DNA of 7,851 nucleotides from NCBI GenBank assembly GCA_017549665.1, contig JAFYUD010000029.1, forward strand, positions 1 through 7,851, written 5' to 3'. A model generated the notes under the pieces. It was not told the origin of the DNA. It saw only the letters and a list, made by a program, of their open reading frames with translations, and ran no database searches. Positions 1 to 7,439 of this stretch are shown one piece after another (within the stretch, counting starts at the first letter, position 1; every line of letters begins with the position of its first letter). A program made the translations under genes and the position numbers. This DNA comes from Clostridia bacterium (lineage in GTDB: Bacteria; Bacillota_A; Clostridia; Oscillospirales; Acutalibacteraceae).

Positions 1-1225
1 ATCTGAAGCTGACATTTCTGAATTCAACCTTACCGTTAAGCAGTCCGTCAGGCTCATTCTGAGTATTATCGGGTGCCTGCTCCTCCTCATCAAGAAGATC
101 AAAAACTCTTTCTGCCGAAGCAAGAGAAGACTGAATATTGTTTATCATCTTTGAAATGTTTGTGATAGGTGCTGAGAACATTGATGAATATGAAAGGAAT
201 GCCTCAATCTGACCGAGTGAAAGTGTATTTGCAATCAATCTGCCTGTATTGAACCATGAGCCGATATAATAGCAGCCGCCGATAATGCAGACTGTTACAT
301 AGTTCAGATTCTTGAACAGTGTAAGAATGGGATTGAGAATACCTGCAATCATATTTGCAATAAAGCTGTTTTTCTTCAGATTCTCATTGATAAGCTTAAA
401 CTCTTCAATGGACTGCTTTTCATGATTGAAGATTCTTACAAGGCTGTGGCCTGAATACATTTCTTCAACGTGACCGTTCATCGCACCCATTGAGCTCCAG
501 TAACGTGAGAACCATTTCTTTGAAATCTTTGAAACCTTATAAGCGATAGTTCCGCTGAACGGAACAAGGAATACGCAGGCAACGGTCATTATCATATTAC
601 CGCTTCTGAGCATCATATAAAGTGAACCTACAACCTGAATAACACCTGTAAGAACTGTAAGACAGCTGCCCTGAAGGTTACCCGAAACGTTTTCGATATC
701 GTTTATGACACGGCTGATGATTTCACCCTTTGTGTTTTTGTCAAAGTAGCTCAGAGGAAGATTTGAAAGCTTTGCATTTACATCTTTTCTGAGATTGAAA
801 ACAAGCTTCTGAGTAATACCTGCACCGACAAACTGCTGAATGAAGGACATGATACCCAGTAATGCATAGAGGCTTCCGAGAATGAAAAGCTGATACATTA
901 TAGTTCCCGGCTCAGTAAAGCTGCCGAAATTTACAGGTGTGCCTGTGTTTACATAATTTTCAATGGCATGCTGTACACTGTCGATGATATCAGCAAGGTA
1001 ATCGGGAGATATGACATTGATAATTGTATAGCCGATGGAAGACAGACAAAGCAGGATTGTAGAAAACCAGTAAGGCTTCAGCAATGAAACAAAACGTCTG
1101 GCTGTACCCTTTGCGTTACCGGGCTTTTTCTTTCCGTCGTCATTATTGTTGTACGCAGAATATTTATTCTCAAAATAAAGCTCGTCAACAGTGTTTTTGT
1201 TGTCCTTTACTTTTGCGTTGCTCAT
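1..1225 (-). CDS. ABC exporter half-transporter, probable consensus-site partner of the second pair (ABC4; 3' end missing)
   Basis: The frame is open from an ATG at 1225 to the left edge, giving 408 residues. It encodes the membrane domain of a type IV (MsbA/LmrA-like) ABC exporter. A hydrophilic N-terminal extension of about 40 residues comes first. Hydrophobic segments follow near residues 52-75, 108-133, 185-205, 210-228, 300-325 and 337-355. A coupling-helix-like stretch lies at about 257-268 (MYSGHSLVRIFN), and the linker ASAERVFDLLDE is at 369-380. The visible part ends with VEFRNVSFR, just before the expected A-loop Tyr, so Walker A, signature, Walker B and H-switch are all outside the window. 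The start overlaps the ABC3 stop (ATGA), with a strong AGGAGGTGG ribosome site at 1233-1241 inside ABC3, so the two are translationally coupled. By analogy with ABC1/ABC2 I infer that it carries the catalytic Glu and an altered signature. That cannot be checked here. Confidence 0.93.
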   Translation of the reverse strand, partial: MSNAKVKDNKNTVDELYFENKYSAYNNNDDGKKKPGNAKGTARRFVSLLKPYWFSTILLCLSSIGYTIINVISPDYLADIIDSVQHAIENYVNTGTPVNFGSFTEPGTIMYQLFILGSLYALLGIMSFIQQFVGAGITQKLVFNLRKDVNAKLSNLPLSYFDKNTKGEIISRVINDIENVSGNLQGSCLTVLTGVIQVVGSLYMMLRSGNMIMTVACVFLVPFSGTIAYKVSKISKKWFSRYWSSMGAMNGHVEEMYSGHSLVRIFNHEKQSIEEFKLINENLKKNSFIANMIAGILNPILTLFKNLNYVTVCIIGGCYYIGSWFNTGRLIANTLSLGQIEAFLSYSSMFSAPITNISKMINNIQSSLASAERVFDLLDEEEQAPDNTQNEPDGLLNGKVEFRNVSFR

Positions 1226-3123
1226 ACTGCTTCCACCTCCTCATCATCGGAGATCTGTGAATCTACAATACTCTTATAGATCTCACAGTTTTCAAGCAAT
1301 TCACTGTGTGTACCGATACCTACAGCCTTACCGTCATCCATTACGATGATTCTGTCTGCATTGATAACCGTACCTACACGCTGTGCGACGATTATGATAT
1401 TTGTATCGGGAAGATTTTCCCTGAGAGATGCTCTGAGTCTTGCATCTGTTGCAAGATCAAGCGCTGAAAAGCTGTCGTCAAAAATACAGATTTCAGCATT
1501 TTTGACAATTGCACGGGCAATTGCAAGACGCTGCTTCTGACCGCCTGAATAGTTTTTACCTGCCTGAGAAACGAAGCTGTCAAGACCGTCAGCCATGCTG
1601 CTGACAAAGCTCTTTGCCTGAGCGATTTCAATTGCACGCCAGACTTCATCATCAGTAGCATCGGGATTACCGAATTTGATATTATCCCTGATTGTACCTG
1701 AGAAGAGATAGCTCTGCTGAGGAATATATGCAATACGGTTGTGAAGCTCGTTGAGTGACATATCTCTTACATCAACGCCGTCAACAAGCACCTGACCGCC
1801 CGTTACATCATAAAGACGGGGAATAAGATTGACAAGAGTTGATTTGCCGCAGCCTGTGACACCGATAACAGCAGTTACTTCACCGGGACGGGAAACAAAG
1901 CTGATATCGTGTACGGCATCTGTCTCCGTACGCTTTTTCTTTTCCTGCTTGTCTGCCTCCTCATGCATTTCGGGGAGCTTATCTTCTTTTGCCTTTTCCT
2001 TTTCTTTCTCTTCTTTCAGTTTTCTTGCAATAAACATTGCAAGTTTTGACTTCTTTTTACCGTCATCAACAGGCTTGTATCTGAAGGAAACATTTCTGAA
2101 TTCAACCGTGCCTTTTACATTTTCATCAGGCATGACCGGATTTTCAGGGTCACTGATATCAGAAACTGCATCAAGAATTTCTGTTATACGCTTTGCTGAT
2201 ACAGATGCCTTGGGAATGCTTACAACAATTGCAAGCACTGTACCGAGTGCGGTAATGATAACTGCAAAATATGTGATAAACATGTACATATTGGGAATTG
2301 TTTCAAGTGATGTCTTGGGGTCAACACCCGGTGCTGTTGCATCAGTGACGCAGATGTACATGATGTAACAGATAAGGGAGTAAAGTCCAACAGTAAGAAT
2401 GGGTATAAGTCCTGAAACAATTCTGTTTGCAACAAGGCTGATTCTTGTAAGCTTCTTATTTGTACCGTCAAAACGGCCGTCCTCATAATCTGTCTTATTG
2501 AAAGCTCTGACTACACGGATACCGCCGATTTTTCCTCTGAGAATAAAATTCAGATGGTCAAGAAGCTTCTGAATCTTCTGAAACATAGGTACAATACATA
2601 TAATAAGAACAACTGCAATAACCAGTATGAAGGGTATTACCGACATAACAGTTTTAAGCAGTCCGGGACTTACGGAATATGCCATATAGAAGCCGCCGAT
2701 AAGCATGATAGGTACGGGAAGTATTGACTTGAGTGAATTGAGAATAACATCATGCACCTGACGGACATCGTTTGTTGTTCGTGTCATAAGTGATGAAACA
2801 CCGATTTTATCAACGTCACTCTGTGCAAGGTGTGAAACCTTTGTAAAGACCACATTACGGATATGCATAGCATAATTTACTGAGGTCTTTGTGGAAAAAT
2901 AAGTATTGAGAAGAGATGCTACAACACCTGCAAGTGTAAGAAGCAGCATTATTCCGCCGTAACGGAGGATATTGTCCATATCACGGGAAATGATACCTTC
3001 ACTCAATATGTACTTTGTGTAAACGGGAATCAGAATTTCCAGCACAGCAAACAGTGCAGAAAAAATGATTGACAACGTCAGCGTGCCCGTATAGGGCTTA
3101 AGCATTTTAAGAATTTTTCGCAT
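1222..3123 (-). CDS. ABC exporter half-transporter with degenerate ATP site (ABC3, first subunit of the second pair)
   Basis: A 633-residue protein if it starts at the ATG at 3123 (MRKILKMLKPY). That start matches family N-termini and has a GGACGTG ribosome site 5 bases upstream. Upstream ATGs at 3186 and 3159 lie inside a hairpin/promoter and lack ribosome sites. Membrane segments fill roughly residues 13-300; the linker ASAKRITEILD is at about 308-318. ATPase motifs: A-loop Tyr349, Walker A GVTGCGKST 421-429, Q-loop Gln469, signature YSGGQ 525-529, Walker B ending Asp549-Asp550, and Gln581 where the switch His should be. The Asp-Asp and Gln changes mark the degenerate half of a heterodimeric exporter (TM287/LmrC type), so it needs a partner, most likely ABC4. 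An unusual Lys/Glu-rich insertion of about 49 residues (353-401) lies between the A-loop and Walker A. The stop overlaps the ABC4 start. Substrate unknown; multidrug, lipid or peptide export is possible. Confidence 0.95.
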   Translation of the reverse strand: MRKILKMLKPYTGTLTLSIIFSALFAVLEILIPVYTKYILSEGIISRDMDNILRYGGIMLLLTLAGVVASLLNTYFSTKTSVNYAMHIRNVVFTKVSHLAQSDVDKIGVSSLMTRTTNDVRQVHDVILNSLKSILPVPIMLIGGFYMAYSVSPGLLKTVMSVIPFILVIAVVLIICIVPMFQKIQKLLDHLNFILRGKIGGIRVVRAFNKTDYEDGRFDGTNKKLTRISLVANRIVSGLIPILTVGLYSLICYIMYICVTDATAPGVDPKTSLETIPNMYMFITYFAVIITALGTVLAIVVSIPKASVSAKRITEILDAVSDISDPENPVMPDENVKGTVEFRNVSFRYKPVDDGKKKSKLAMFIARKLKEEKEKEKAKEDKLPEMHEEADKQEKKKRTETDAVHDISFVSRPGEVTAVIGVTGCGKSTLVNLIPRLYDVTGGQVLVDGVDVRDMSLNELHNRIAYIPQQSYLFSGTIRDNIKFGNPDATDDEVWRAIEIAQAKSFVSSMADGLDSFVSQAGKNYSGGQKQRLAIARAIVKNAEICIFDDSFSALDLATDARLRASLRENLPDTNIIIVAQRVGTVINADRIIVMDDGKAVGIGTHSELLENCEIYKSIVDSQISDDEEVEAV

Positions 3124-3128
3124 ATATT

Positions 3129-3135
3129 CACGTCC
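3129..3135 (-). promoter_or_regulatory. Ribosome binding site for ABC3
   Basis: GGACGTG, one mismatch from GGAGGTG, lies 5 bases before ATG 3123. The two upstream in-frame ATGs (3186 and 3159) have no comparable site. This places the ABC3 start 21 codons inside the longest open frame. Confidence 0.55.
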
Positions 3136-3138
3136 GTT

Positions 3139-3192
3139 AAGAAAAATTAAAAGCAACATGCCATAATTATATAAATTATAGCACATTGCTTT
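3139..3192 (-). terminator. Hairpin with U-rich tail between the two exporter pairs (terminator or attenuator)
   Basis: Minus-strand RNA from 3192 to 3150 folds into a continuous 19-bp stem. The arms are 3192-3174 and 3168-3150, with a 5-base UAUAU loop. Pairing includes three G-U wobbles, which would be C-A mismatches in plus-strand RNA. The lower stem begins AAAGCAA and is matched by UUGCUUU. Directly after it come UUUUAAUUUUUCUU (down to 3139). A stem plus U-runs is the form of an intrinsic terminator, although the stem is AU-rich and the U-run is broken by AA, so partial read-through is likely. It lies 22 bases after the ABC2 stop. Confidence 0.55.
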
Positions 3193-3203
3193 ATATTATT
3201 CAA
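3168..3203 (-). promoter_or_regulatory. Internal extended -10 promoter for the second exporter pair
   Basis: On the minus strand TTGAAT (3198-3203, 4 of 6 consensus), a 17-base spacer and a perfect TATAAT (3175-3180) preceded by TGC form an extended -10 promoter. The predicted start is at about 3168, some 45 bases ahead of the ABC3 ATG. The DNA is AT-rich, so a chance match is possible, but spacing, the perfect -10 and the TG element all agree. Confidence 0.55.
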
Positions 3204-3223
3204 GTATATAATTATTATTCAAG
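3194..3223. repeat. 11-bp direct repeat upstream of and within the internal promoter
   Basis: TATTATTCAAG occurs at 3194-3204 and again at 3213-3223, 19 bases apart. One copy contains the -35 of the internal promoter and the other covers the ABC2 stop codon. It could be a tandem activator/repressor site or simply a short duplication. No protein can be assigned. Confidence 0.4.
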
Positions 3224-5182
3224 CTCAAAAGCGCCTGTATAAAGCTGATAATACTTTCCTTTTTCACTTATAAGCTTTTCGTGATTGCCACGTTCGATGA
3301 TTCTTCCCTGTTCAAGCACCATAATAACATCTGAATTCTTGACAGTTGAAAGTCTGTGAGCGATAACAAATACAGTTCTGCCCTTCATAAGTGCATCCAT
3401 ACCGCTCTGAACAATAGCTTCAGTTCTTGTATCGATTGAAGATGTAGCTTCATCAAGAATCATAACGGGAGGATCTGCGACAGCGGCACGGGCAATTGAA
3501 ATAAGCTGTCTCTGTCCCTGTGAAAGACCGCTTCCGTCTCCTTCAAGAACAGTATTATACCCCTGAGGCAGCATTCTGATGAATCCGTCTGCATTTGCAA
3601 GCTTTGCCGCTGCAATACATTCTTCATCTGTCGCATCAAGCTTACCGTAACGGATATTATCCATAACCGTACCTGTAAAAAGGTTTACATCCTGAAGAAC
3701 GATACCCATTGAACGGCGAAGGTCAGCCTTCTTTATCTTGTTTATATTGATACCGTCGTAACGGATTTTTCCGTCTGCAATATCATAAAAACGGTTGATA
3801 AGATTTGTGATTGTTGTTTTACCCGCACCTGTGGCACCTACAAAAGCAACCTTCTGACCGGGCTCGGCATAAAGTGAAACATTATGAAGAACTGTCTTAC
3901 CCTCAATATAAGCAAAATCAACGTCGTCAAGCACAACATTACCTTTGAGAGGAACATATTCAACAGTGCCGTCAGAATGGGGATGCTTCCATGCCCACTC
4001 TCCTGTTCTTTTTTCACTTTCAATGATGTTGCCGTCTGCATCCCTTGCAGCATTTACAAGTGTTACATAACCATCATCAGCCTCAGGCTTTTCATCAATA
4101 AGACCGAAAATTCGCTCTGCACCTGCCATAGCCATTGCAATAGCATTTATCTGCTGAGAGACATGGGAAATAGGCTGAATAAAGCTTCTTGAAAGAGTAA
4201 GGAATGAAGCGATAGTACCGAGTGTAAGAGTACCCATACCGGTTATTGTAAGGTTCGCAAAGCCGTTGATTGCAAGAAGACCTCCGACAATTGCAAGGAT
4301 AACGTAAAGAAGATAACCCATATTATTCATAACGGGGCCTACGATATTACCGTAGGTATTGGCTTTTTTCATATTATTGAAAAGCTCTTCATTGCGCTTA
4401 TCAAATTCTTCCTTTGATTTATCTTCATAACAGAAAACCTTTACAACCTTCTGACCGTTGACCATTTCTTCAATATAGCCGTTTACGTCAGCAACGGATT
4501 TCTGCTGCTTGATGAAATACTTACTGCTCTTTCCTCCGATAAAACCCATTGTACGAAGTACTATAAAAAGGAAAACTATAACGATAAGTGTAAGCCATAC
4601 ACTCTGTCTGAGCATTGAGAAGAATACGGCAACGATTGTAACGATTGAAGAAATCGCCTGAGGCACAGACATGGCAAGCATCTGACGAAGACTGTCAGTA
4701 TCATTTGTGTAATGGCTCATTACCTCGCCGAAATTGTGAGAATCGAAATATCTTACGGGCAGAGTCTGCATGTGTGTAAACATTGTATCTCTGATTTTCT
4801 TGAGAATACCCTGAGAAACAGAAGACATGATTCTGTTGTAAAGAAGTCCTGCAAGCGCACCGCCGAAATAAAGACATCCCATCTTGACAAGCACTATTGC
4901 AAGGTCACCGAAGCCTACGGGAGAAGCTTCACCCAATTCAAGCATCGGTGTGACATATCCGTCAATAAGTGTTTCAAGGAAAAGAGAAGCACCGACACTT
5001 GCGATTGCTGATGTAAAGATAAATATAACAACAAGGACAAGTCTGAGCTTATAATTTTTAAAGTAGGACAATACTCTTTTTACGGTTTCCTTATTGACCT
5101 TGACAGGCTTTCCTACCATGCCCTTGTTTCCTCTGCCGGGACCTGACGGAGGAGGACCTGCGTGTCTTGGTGCATTACTCAT
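3215..5182 (-). CDS. ABC exporter half-transporter with catalytic ATP site (ABC2, second subunit of the first pair)
   Basis: A 655-residue membrane-fused ABC exporter subunit. A Gly/Pro-rich hydrophilic tail (about 1-30) precedes membrane segments near 47-70, 93-117, 173-190, 195-213, 285-307 and 319-335. The linker is AGAERIFGLIDE (353-364). A family-typical insertion of about 45 residues (367-410, with GEWAWKHPHSDGT) comes before the A-loop Tyr425. Motifs: Walker A GATGAGKTT 449-457, Q-loop Gln497, signature LSQGQ 553-557, Walker B/catalytic Asp577-Glu578, switch His609. Walker A, Walker B and the His are intact, but the third signature residue is Gln instead of Gly. In a heterodimer this gives one competent site (ABC2 Walker motifs with the ABC1 signature) and one impaired site. 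The start overlaps the ABC1 stop by 8 bases, with a GGGAGG ribosome site at 5191-5196. Probably a drug/lipid/peptide exporter; the substrate is not evident. Confidence 0.96.
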   Translation of the reverse strand: MSNAPRHAGPPPSGPGRGNKGMVGKPVKVNKETVKRVLSYFKNYKLRLVLVVIFIFTSAIASVGASLFLETLIDGYVTPMLELGEASPVGFGDLAIVLVKMGCLYFGGALAGLLYNRIMSSVSQGILKKIRDTMFTHMQTLPVRYFDSHNFGEVMSHYTNDTDSLRQMLAMSVPQAISSIVTIVAVFFSMLRQSVWLTLIVIVFLFIVLRTMGFIGGKSSKYFIKQQKSVADVNGYIEEMVNGQKVVKVFCYEDKSKEEFDKRNEELFNNMKKANTYGNIVGPVMNNMGYLLYVILAIVGGLLAINGFANLTITGMGTLTLGTIASFLTLSRSFIQPISHVSQQINAIAMAMAGAERIFGLIDEKPEADDGYVTLVNAARDADGNIIESEKRTGEWAWKHPHSDGTVEYVPLKGNVVLDDVDFAYIEGKTVLHNVSLYAEPGQKVAFVGATGAGKTTITNLINRFYDIADGKIRYDGININKIKKADLRRSMGIVLQDVNLFTGTVMDNIRYGKLDATDEECIAAAKLANADGFIRMLPQGYNTVLEGDGSGLSQGQRQLISIARAAVADPPVMILDEATSSIDTRTEAIVQSGMDALMKGRTVFVIAHRLSTVKNSDVIMVLEQGRIIERGNHEKLISEKGKYYQLYTGAFELE

Positions 5183-6917
5183 TGTCTTCGCCTCCCTTCA
5201 CCTGAGATTCATATACTTCTCTGTAAATTGCACTGTTTTCCATAAGCTCCTGATGATTTCCGATGTCTGCAATCTTACCGTCATCAAGGACAATTATCTT
5301 GTCAGCATCCTGTACGGATGAAATACGCTGTGCAATTATGATTTTTGTTGTATCGGGGATTTCTTCCCTGAAAGCTTTTCTGATAAGTGCGTCAGTTTTT
5401 GTATCAACAGCACTTGTTGAGTCATCAAGAATGATGATTTTCGGCTTCTTCATAAGCGCTCTTGCAATACAGAGTCTCTGCTTCTGACCGCCTGAAACAT
5501 TTGCGCCGCCCTGCTCAATCCATGTGTCATACTTATCCGGGAATTTTTCAATAAATTCATCAGCACAGGCAAGTGCGCACACTCGTGCGATTTCTTCGTC
5601 TGTTGCATCTTCTTTACCCCAACGGATATTATCCTTGATTGTGCCTGAGAAGAGAACATTTTTCTGAAGCACCATTGCAACTTCATTTCTGAGCGTCTCA
5701 AGGTCATAATCACGGACATCAACTCCGCCGACTCTGACACTGCCGTCAGTCACATCGTAAAGTCTGGGAATAAGCTGTACGAAGGTTGACTTTGATGAAC
5801 CTGTGCCGCCGATAATACCGACAGTTTCACCGGATTTGATCTCAACACAGATATTGTCAAGACAATTCTTGTCTGCATTCTTTGAATATGAGAAATTGAC
5901 ATTTTCAAAAACAATTGAACCGTCTGTTACAGCAAAAACTGCGCCGTCCTTATTTGCGATATCGCTCTTTTCATCAAGGATTTCAACGATTCTTTCAGCA
6001 CTTGCCTTTGACATTGTCATCATAACAAAAATCATTGAAAGGAACATAAGGCTTGAAAGCATCTGTGTCACATACATGAAAAGACTTGAAAGCTCACCTG
6101 TTGTAAGCTCTGTGCCACCGCTGTTTACAATCATTTTAGCACCGAACCATGACACAAGAATCATACATACATATATACTCATCTGCATAAGCGGTGAGTT
6201 GAATGCGATAAGCTTTTCCGCCTTTACGAAATTTCTGTAGATAATCTCAGAAATACCCTTGAATTTATTTGTTTCATAATCCTCACGGATAAATGATTTG
6301 ACAACTCTGATACCGTGAAGATTCTCTTCAACAACACCGTTGAGCTTGTCGTATGTTTTGAAAACCTTTTTGAATACGGGATGAGCCTTGCTGATAATAA
6401 GACACAGTCCGAAAATAAGAAACGGTGCTACAACAAGGAATATAAGCGACATCTTAGGACTGATGGTCATAACAGCCGAAAAGCTGAACACAAACATCAT
6501 GGGACTTCTGACAGCCATACGGATAATCATCATAAATGACTGCTGAACATTGTTTACGTCTGTTGTAAGTCTTGTTACGATACTTGCAGTTGAGAATTTA
6601 TCAATATTTGAAAATGAGAAATTCTGAACATTGTGATACATATCATGTCTGAGATTCTTTGCAAAGCCAGAGCTTGCCGTTGCACAGGTCTTACCTGCAG
6701 CAACACCGAATGCAAAGGAAAGAATTGCAGAGAAAATCAGTGCAAGCCCCATTTTCAGAACAAAATTCATATTGTCTGCCTCGATACCGTTATCAATAAG
6801 CTGAGCCATAAGAAGCGGAATGACAGCTTCCATAATAACTTCACCAATAACAAGCGTAGGAGTCAGAATCGTGTCTCTTTTGTATTCTCTGATACATTTT
6901 GCAAGACGTTTTATCAT
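5175..6917 (-). CDS. ABC exporter half-transporter with degenerate ATP site (ABC1, first subunit of the first pair)
   Basis: A 580-residue protein with the usual MsbA/LmrA-like layout: six membrane segments at about 17-40, 53-75, 130-150, 155-176, 243-263 and 277-300, a coupling-helix stretch LHGIRVVKSF at 200-209, linker KASAERIVEILDE at 304-316, then the ATPase domain. Motifs: A-loop Tyr344, Walker A GGTGSSKST 370-378 (Ser in place of the Gly before Lys), Q-loop Gln418, signature VSGGQ 474-478, Walker B ending Asp498-Asp499, Gln530 in place of the switch His. Loss of the catalytic Glu and His with a good signature is the hallmark of the degenerate subunit of heterodimeric exporters, so it should pair with ABC2. 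The start overlaps the repressor stop (ATGA), and an AAGGAAGG ribosome site lies about 9 bases upstream. Co-transcription with the MarR gene suggests ligand-induced expression. Substrate unknown. Confidence 0.96.
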   Translation of the reverse strand: MIKRLAKCIREYKRDTILTPTLVIGEVIMEAVIPLLMAQLIDNGIEADNMNFVLKMGLALIFSAILSFAFGVAAGKTCATASSGFAKNLRHDMYHNVQNFSFSNIDKFSTASIVTRLTTDVNNVQQSFMMIIRMAVRSPMMFVFSFSAVMTISPKMSLIFLVVAPFLIFGLCLIISKAHPVFKKVFKTYDKLNGVVEENLHGIRVVKSFIREDYETNKFKGISEIIYRNFVKAEKLIAFNSPLMQMSIYVCMILVSWFGAKMIVNSGGTELTTGELSSLFMYVTQMLSSLMFLSMIFVMMTMSKASAERIVEILDEKSDIANKDGAVFAVTDGSIVFENVNFSYSKNADKNCLDNICVEIKSGETVGIIGGTGSSKSTFVQLIPRLYDVTDGSVRVGGVDVRDYDLETLRNEVAMVLQKNVLFSGTIKDNIRWGKEDATDEEIARVCALACADEFIEKFPDKYDTWIEQGGANVSGGQKQRLCIARALMKKPKIIILDDSTSAVDTKTDALIRKAFREEIPDTTKIIIAQRISSVQDADKIIVLDDGKIADIGNHQELMENSAIYREVYESQVKGGEDNE

Positions 6918-7417
6918 AATTTTTTTCCTTCCTTTCTCGGCACAGGCACAGGAAACGGATCGACACCCATTTCATCAAGCGCTGTTTTCATATTATTTTT
7001 CATTCTTGTCACATATTCCATAAGCTGAGATTTTTCCTCGTCAGAAAATCCCTGCATCATAACACTTTCAAGCATATCATTATCCTTGTGCATGACACTG
7101 ATAAGCTCACGTGAACGGTCGGTAAGCGTCAGCTTTTTCAGTCTTGCATCATGCTCAACCGCAGAGCGCTCCACAAGTCCCTTCTGCACCATAAGGTTTA
7201 CGACCTTTGAAACAGTTGACCTTGTGATTCCGAAGGTTTCTTCAAGATCACGCTGATATACATCCCTGTGTGAATTATGATCAAGATAGCCTATAATCCA
7301 ACCGTTTGTGCCTGTTACGGAGTCAACCATTTTCTTGTGGCTGTTACTGTCCATATACCGTCGGTTCATATTGGAAAGACAATGCAGCTCTCTTGCAATC
7401 TTCGGTTTATTTTCCAA
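6914..7417 (-). CDS. MarR-family transcriptional repressor, likely regulator of the exporter operon
   Basis: A 167-residue winged-helix protein of normal MarR length. Helical N-terminal and C-terminal parts (dimer interface) flank a winged helix-turn-helix at about 52-98. The recognition helix is near ITRSTVSKVVNLM (64-76), and the wing carries the family's D-x-R...L-x-LT pattern (D90, R92, LTLT 96-99). The tail is Pro- and Lys-rich (PFPVPVPRKEGKK). I place the start at TTG 7417 because AGAGGTGG at 7423-7430 sits 5 bases upstream of it. A GTG at 7426 is in frame (170 residues) but lies within that ribosome site. Being first in the operon, overlapping ABC1 and having a dyad over its own promoter all fit a ligand-responsive autorepressor that also controls the exporters. 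MarR proteins typically release DNA on binding phenolic compounds, drugs or oxidants; the ligand here is unknown. Confidence 0.93.
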   Translation of the reverse strand: MENKPKIARELHCLSNMNRRYMDSNSHKKMVDSVTGTNGWIIGYLDHNSHRDVYQRDLEETFGITRSTVSKVVNLMVQKGLVERSAVEHDARLKKLTLTDRSRELISVMHKDNDMLESVMMQGFSDEEKSQLMEYVTRMKNNMKTALDEMGVDPFPVPVPRKEGKKL

Positions 7418-7422
7418 CCCTT

Positions 7423-7430
7423 CCACCTCT
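7423..7430 (-). promoter_or_regulatory. Ribosome binding site that decides the MarR start
   Basis: AGAGGTGG on the minus strand ends 5 bases before the TTG at 7417, which is ideal spacing. The in-frame GTG at 7426 falls within this sequence and has only A-rich DNA before it, so the TTG is preferred. Confidence 0.65.
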
Positions 7431-7439
7431 TTTTATATA

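Noticed and set aside
1829..2368. Plus-strand open frame of 179 codons
   Set aside because: It is antisense to ABC3, Ser/Phe-rich in composition, and the opposite frame carries all the ATPase motifs. It is a shadow.
3124..3186. N-terminal extension of ABC3 from the ATG at 3186
   Set aside because: The codons lie inside the promoter/hairpin, the upstream ATGs lack ribosome sites, and the extra residues are unlike family N-termini. ATG 3123 has a ribosome site and a typical MRKILKMLKPY start.
5370..5500. Loss-of-function mutations (Asp-Asp, Gln switch) suggesting ABC1 is a pseudogene
   Set aside because: The frame is intact and these substitutions are the normal signature of the degenerate subunit in heterodimeric exporters, with a complementary partner next door.
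6633..7028. Plus-strand open frame of 131 codons over the ABC1 start and MarR end
   Set aside because: It is antisense to two well-supported overlapping genes and has no recognisable domain or promoter.
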